From an uncultured Clostridia bacterium (lineage in GTDB: Bacteria; Bacillota; Clostridia; TANB77; CAG-508), in NCBI GenBank assembly GCA_947629965.1, contig CANRFS010000012.1:1-16914 (forward strand): a stretch of DNA of 16,914 bases. The letters are read 5' to 3'. Below, piece after piece: positions 14,149 to 16,914 of this stretch. The notes below the pieces were generated by a model. It ran no database searches. It saw only the letters and a program-made list of their open reading frames with translations, and was not told the DNA's origin. Each line of letters opens with the position of its first letter. The stretch's first letter is position 1. Position numbers and translations under genes: made by a program.

Positions 14149-15241
14149 TTATACATTAAATTTAAATAAAACTATGTCTCCTTCTTGCATAATGTATTCT
14201 TTTCCCTCTGATCTAACTAAACCTTTTTCTCTTGCAGAAACCATTGAACCCTCCTTTATTAAATCATTATATGATACAACTTCTGCTTTTATGAATCCTC
14301 TTTGTATATCTGAATGTATTTTTCCTGCTGCAACTGGAGCTTTTGTTCCTTTTTTTATTGTCCATGCTCTTACTTCTGGTTCTCCTGCTGTTAAAAATGA
14401 CATTAATCCTAATATAGAATAGCTTTCTTTAATTACTTTATCTAAGCCTGATTCTTTTAGTCCTAACGCTTCTAGCATTTCTTTTTTGTCATTTTCACCG
14501 AAGTCCTGTTAATTCTTCTTCTATCTTCGCACATAGTGGAATTGCTATTGTATTTTCTGATTTTGCATATTCTTTTACTTTTAAAACATTTTCATCATTC
14601 TCTACATTACTTAATTGTTCTTCTGAAACATTACATATGTATAAAATTGGTTTTGCTGTAAGAAACATTATCTCTTTTATAATCTCTTGTTCATCCTCAT
14701 TAAATTCAAGTGTTCTAACTGGTTTTTCTTCTTCTAAATTTTTCTTTATTCTTTCTAAGCAGTCTATTTCTACTTGATATTTCTTATCTGCTTTTAGCAT
14801 TTTTTTAGCTTTATCTAATCTCTTATCTACTGTCTCTATATCTGCAAATATTAATTCTAAATTAATAGTTTCTATATCTCTTATTGGATCGATGCTTCCA
14901 TCAACATGTACAATATTAGGATTTTCAAAGCATCTTACAACTTCTGCAATTGCATCTACTTCTCTTATATGTGATAAGAACTTATTACCTAAACCTTCAC
15001 CTTTGCTTGCTCCTTTAACTAAGCCTGCAATATCTACAAATTCAACTATTGCATGTGTTGTTTTTTGTGCATTATACATTTTAGTTAAAACGTCTAATCT
15101 TTCATCTGGTACAGGTACAACTCCAACATTTGGTTCAATTGTACAAAAAGGATAATTTGCACATTCTGCCCCTGCGTTTGTTATACTGTTAAACATTGTA
15201 CTTTTTCCTACATTTGGAAGTCCTACTATTCCTATTTTCAT
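14149..15241 (-). CDS. ychF: Ribosome-binding ATPase YchF, with +1 frame change
   Basis: YchF (OLA1 type) is an Obg-family ATPase that binds ribosomes. The N-terminal part, from ATG 15241 (after GAGGG), has GLPNVGKST, VDIAGLVKGASKGEGLGN and the central helical region. It stops at TGA 14495-14497 after CAKIEEELTGLR. The rest (ENDKKEMLEALGL through GEPEVRAWTIKKGTKAP, the TGS domain, to the TAA at 14149) is in the +1 frame. Skipping the single C at 14500 in CTT-CGG-TGA joins them as EEELTGL-GENDKKEM and gives 363 residues, the normal family length. Either programmed +1 frameshifting, a recent mutation or a sequence error. An apparent upstream start (15316) is only the overlapping tRNA. Confidence 0.9.
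14495..14503 (-). other. Putative +1 frameshift site in ychF (CTT CGG TGA)
   Basis: The last in-frame sense codon is CGG, directly followed by TGA. Reading the next codon as GGT, with C14500 skipped, continues into the C-terminal domain without loss or gain of residues. Confidence 0.6.
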
Positions 15242-15267
15242 TTTTATACCCTCTTTTTTTATATATG

Positions 15268-15343
15268 TGGAGCTTCCAGCCGGAGTTGAACCGGCGACCT
15301 CTTGCTTACCACGCAAGTGCTCTACCTACTGAGCTATAGAAGC
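15268..15343 (-). tRNA. tRNA-Thr (anticodon GGT)
   Basis: The minus strand folds as a full cloverleaf: acceptor GCTTCTA/TGGAAGC, D-arm TAGCTCAGTAGGTAGAGCA, anticodon stem CTTGC/GCAAG with loop GTGGTAA, T-arm with GGTTCAACTCC, discriminator T and an encoded CCA (15268-15270). The anticodon GGT reads ACC/ACT (Thr). It ends 27 bases before the ychF start, so a read-through transcript could carry both. Confidence 0.95.
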
Positions 15344-15363
15344 ATCTAATTTTTTGAAAGGTT

Positions 15364-15386
15364 TGAGGAACACCCCTTATTCCTCA
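15364..15386 (-). terminator. Hairpin between sigH and tRNA-Thr, possible terminator
   Basis: A 7-bp perfect stem TGAGGAA / TTCCTCA with a 9-base loop lies 24 bases after the sigH stop. No T-run follows closely, so termination is uncertain; it could also be a processing site before the tRNA, for which I see no clear promoter. Confidence 0.35.
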
Positions 15387-15409
15387 TAGCTTAAGGTATG
15401 TCCCTCGTT

Positions 15410-16058
15410 TTAATCTTCATTCATTATATTTTTACTTGCTTTTTTCCTTATTCTTTGTATTGCATTATCAATGGATTTTACTGGGCTGTCTAGCTTTTCT
15501 GCAATTTTTACATAGCTATCTCCGAGCTGCATATCTTGTTAATACTTGCTTTTCAAAATCACTTAAGTTCTCATCTATTTTATTTCCAACTAATTTATAA
15601 TATTCTTTTTTAGTTATTGTATCTAATGGATCCTCTGCTATTTTAGAATTAAATAACTCAATTAGTGATATATCATCATCATCATTTTCATATACAGGCG
15701 TACTTAGTGATACAGACGAATTTAGCGGAATATGTTTTTTCCTGTTTGAGGTCTTTATAGCAGTAATTAATTGTCTTTCAATACATAGATTAGCAAATGA
15801 TTTAAAAGAATTCTGTTTTACATCTTCGTAACTTTTAATAGCTTTATATAATCCAATCATACCTTCCTGCACAATATCTTCTTTTTCTGCACCTATTATA
15901 AAATATCTGCTTACTTTCATATTTACAAGTTCTTTATATTTATTAAATAAGTACTCTAAAGCCTCTTCATCACCATTTTTTGCTAAACTCACTAACTCAT
16001 TATCTGTTTTATTGCTTAAATCATTTTTTGTATAACAAGCTAATTTTCTTTCTGCCAT
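15410..16058 (-). CDS. sigH: RNA polymerase sigma-H factor, with +1 frame change
   Basis: The product is a SigH-type (Spo0H) alternative sigma factor. It starts after GGAGG and has region 2 (LFNKYKELVNMKVSRYFIIGAEKEDIVQEGMIGLYKAIKSY, then SFKSFANLCIERQLITAIKTSNRKKH) and the beginning of region 4. That frame ends at TAG 15516-15518 after VLTRYAARR. The rest of the region 4 helix-turn-helix (GDSYVKIAEKLDSPVKSIDNAIQRIRKKA) follows in the +1 frame to the TAA at 15410. Skipping the single C at 15524 in GCT-CGG-AGA-TAG gives RYAA-GDSYVKIA and a 215-residue protein of normal SigH length. Without the shift the DNA-binding region for the -35 element would be missing. The promoter is at 16095-16123. 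Confidence 0.9.
15516..15527 (-). other. Putative +1 frameshift site in sigH (GCT CGG AGA TAG)
   Basis: The frame breaks at CGG, two codons before TAG. Skipping C15524 so that GGA is read next restores region 4 with family-like spacing (Y-x-x-G-x-S-Y). It is the same kind of site as in ychF: a codon ending in T, then CGG, with a Gly codon in the new frame and a stop close by in the old one. Confidence 0.6.
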
Positions 16059-16094
16059 ATACTTTTTGCCTCCGACTTATTTCGATTTGACCAT

Positions 16095-16123
16095 ATTATA
16101 TTAGCTAAATGTACTATTGTCAA
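16095..16123 (-). promoter_or_regulatory. Consensus promoter of sigH
   Basis: Perfect TTGACA (16118-16123), a 17-base spacer and perfect TATAAT (16095-16100), about 36 bases before the sigH start and after the dtd stop. Confidence 0.85.
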
Positions 16124-16143
16124 TACTTTGATTGTATTTTATA

Positions 16144-16581
16144 TCATTTTTCTAATATTATTGTTACTGGTCCATTGTTTAATAAACTAACCTTCATATC
16201 GGCCCCAAATATTCCTCTTTGAACATTCTTTACTTTTTCTTTACATTTTTTTATAAAATATTCATACAATTCATTTGCTACATCTGGTTTTGCTGCATTA
16301 GTAAAGCTTGGTCTATTGCCTTTCTTGCAGTCTGCATATAATGTAAATTGCGAAACTATAAGCAATTCTCCATCTATATCCTTTATTGATAAATTCATTT
16401 TATCATTTTCATCTCTAAAGACTCTTAAATTGCAAACTTTTTCTACTAAAAAATCAGCCTGTTCTTTAGTGTCACCTTCTCCTGCCCCAAATAAAATTAA
16501 AAAGCCTTCTCCTATTTTTCCTACTATTTCATTATTTACTTCTACTTTTGCTTTTGACACTCGTTGTACTACTAGTTTCAT
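16144..16581 (-). CDS. dtd: D-aminoacyl-tRNA deacylase
   Basis: DTD removes D-amino acids wrongly attached to tRNAs. The 145-residue product matches the family over its whole length: MKLVVQRVSKAKVEV start, GFLILFGAGEGDT, the active-site stretch SQFTLYADCKKGNRPSFTNAAKP and the C-terminal NNGPVTIILEK. AGGAGGAGA lies directly before the ATG. It follows the 81-aa gene by 15 bases, probably in one operon with the BRCT-domain gene at the window edge. Confidence 0.96.
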   Translation of the reverse strand: MKLVVQRVSKAKVEVNNEIVGKIGEGFLILFGAGEGDTKEQADFLVEKVCNLRVFRDENDKMNLSIKDIDGELLIVSQFTLYADCKKGNRPSFTNAAKPDVANELYEYFIKKCKEKVKNVQRGIFGADMKVSLLNNGPVTIILEK

Positions 16582-16596
16582 GTCTCCTCCTACTAC

Positions 16597-16842
16597 TTAT
16601 TTTGTTTCTATTTTATATTCTATATCTTCCATAAATGGATGAAGTTCTTTCACATATTTTAATGTTATTATTTGTGTTTTTGGATGTGGACCTTTGCCAT
16701 TAAAATTAACAATTTCTCTTGAATAGCAGTTTTGGTTTAACTTGCTTAGTAGATACCTTGTTCCCATATAAGTGTAATATATTTGATATCCATCTCTTAA
16801 ATCTTTCCACATTTGTTCAAAGCTGTAATCTTTACTATCCAT
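16597..16842 (-). CDS. Unknown 81-residue protein
   Basis: No family recognised. The protein is small, soluble and rich in aromatic residues (MDSKDYSFEQMWKDLRDGYQIYYTYMGTRYLLSKL at the start), with no signal peptide and a single Cys. AGGGAG lies five bases before the ATG. It starts two bases after the stop of the BRCT-domain gene and is followed by dtd, so it is very likely expressed with both. Confidence 0.8.
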   Translation of the reverse strand: MDSKDYSFEQMWKDLRDGYQIYYTYMGTRYLLSKLNQNCYSREIVNFNGKGPHPKTQIITLKYVKELHPFMEDIEYKIETK

Positions 16843-16844
16843 AT

Positions 16845-16914
16845 CTACTCCCTAATCATTTCTTTAAATTCTTGCTCTGTTATTATTTTTATTCCTAAAC
16901 TTTCAGCTTTTGTA
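16845..16914 (-). CDS. ligA: 3' end of a BRCT-domain gene, probably NAD-dependent DNA ligase
   Basis: Only the last 22 codons are in the window. The translation TKAESLGIKIITEQEFKEMIRE followed by TAG looks like the end of a BRCT domain as in bacterial LigA, where the final strand and helix read similarly. The evidence is short, so another BRCT protein is possible. The stop lies two bases before the next start, indicating an operon. Confidence 0.55.
   Translation of the reverse strand, partial: TKAESLGIKIITEQEFKEMIRE

Noticed and set aside
15242..15316. N-terminal extension of YchF starting at 15316
   Set aside because: The extra codons translate the tRNA-Thr sequence; GAGGG before ATG 15241 and the canonical MKIGIVGLPNVGKS start fix the real start.

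Overview
The window looks like a chromosomal housekeeping segment of a very AT-rich, Gram-positive anaerobe of the Clostridia type (Bacillota), probably an uncultured gut-type lineage. This is inferred from strong AGGAGG-like ribosome binding sites, consensus sigma-A promoters, Clostridia-type gene orders (rbgA-mrnC; rimP-nusA-ylxR-infB-rbfA-nrnA-truB), a SigH-type sigma factor, a sortase with a sorting-signal substrate, and AT-biased codons. Nearly everything lies on the minus strand; the sortase is the only convincing plus-strand gene.

Layout: (1) 1-1802: a tRNA-Glu with its promoter, then recN with a consensus promoter whose spacer carries a LexA-box-like palindrome. (2) 1822-3947: an operon of rbgA, mrnC and an unknown coiled-coil gene, ending in a terminator. 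(3) 3994-4835: a stand-alone small cysteine-rich gene with strong promoter and long 3' hairpin, and a four-helix membrane protein. (4) 4878-12052: the rimP-nusA-ylxR-infB-rbfA-nrnA-truB operon for transcription elongation, translation initiation, ribosome maturation and tRNA modification. A 123-bp palindrome at the infB/rbfA junction contains the infB stop codon. (5) 12121-12889: an accessory-looking module with a structured RNA gene of unknown class (own promoter and terminator) directly behind a PBECR/MuF-C-like nuclease gene. (6) 12928-14104: a sortase facing a small secreted protein with an IPYTG sorting signal. (7) 14149-16914: ychF, tRNA-Thr, sigH, dtd, an unknown 81-aa gene and the 3' end of a BRCT-domain gene, probably ligA.

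The most striking observation concerns recoding. Both ychF and sigH are broken by an exact +1 frame change, and both breaks fall on a CGG codon (CTT CGG TGA and GCT CGG AGA TAG). Skipping only the C restores full-length proteins of 363 and 215 residues with no missing or extra residue. A by-eye scan of every gene (about 5,000 codons) found only one other in-frame CGG, in the compositionally unusual cysteine-rich gene. This suggests that CGG is a hungry or unassigned codon in this lineage and marks sites of programmed +1 frameshifting, although two mutations or assembly errors remain possible.
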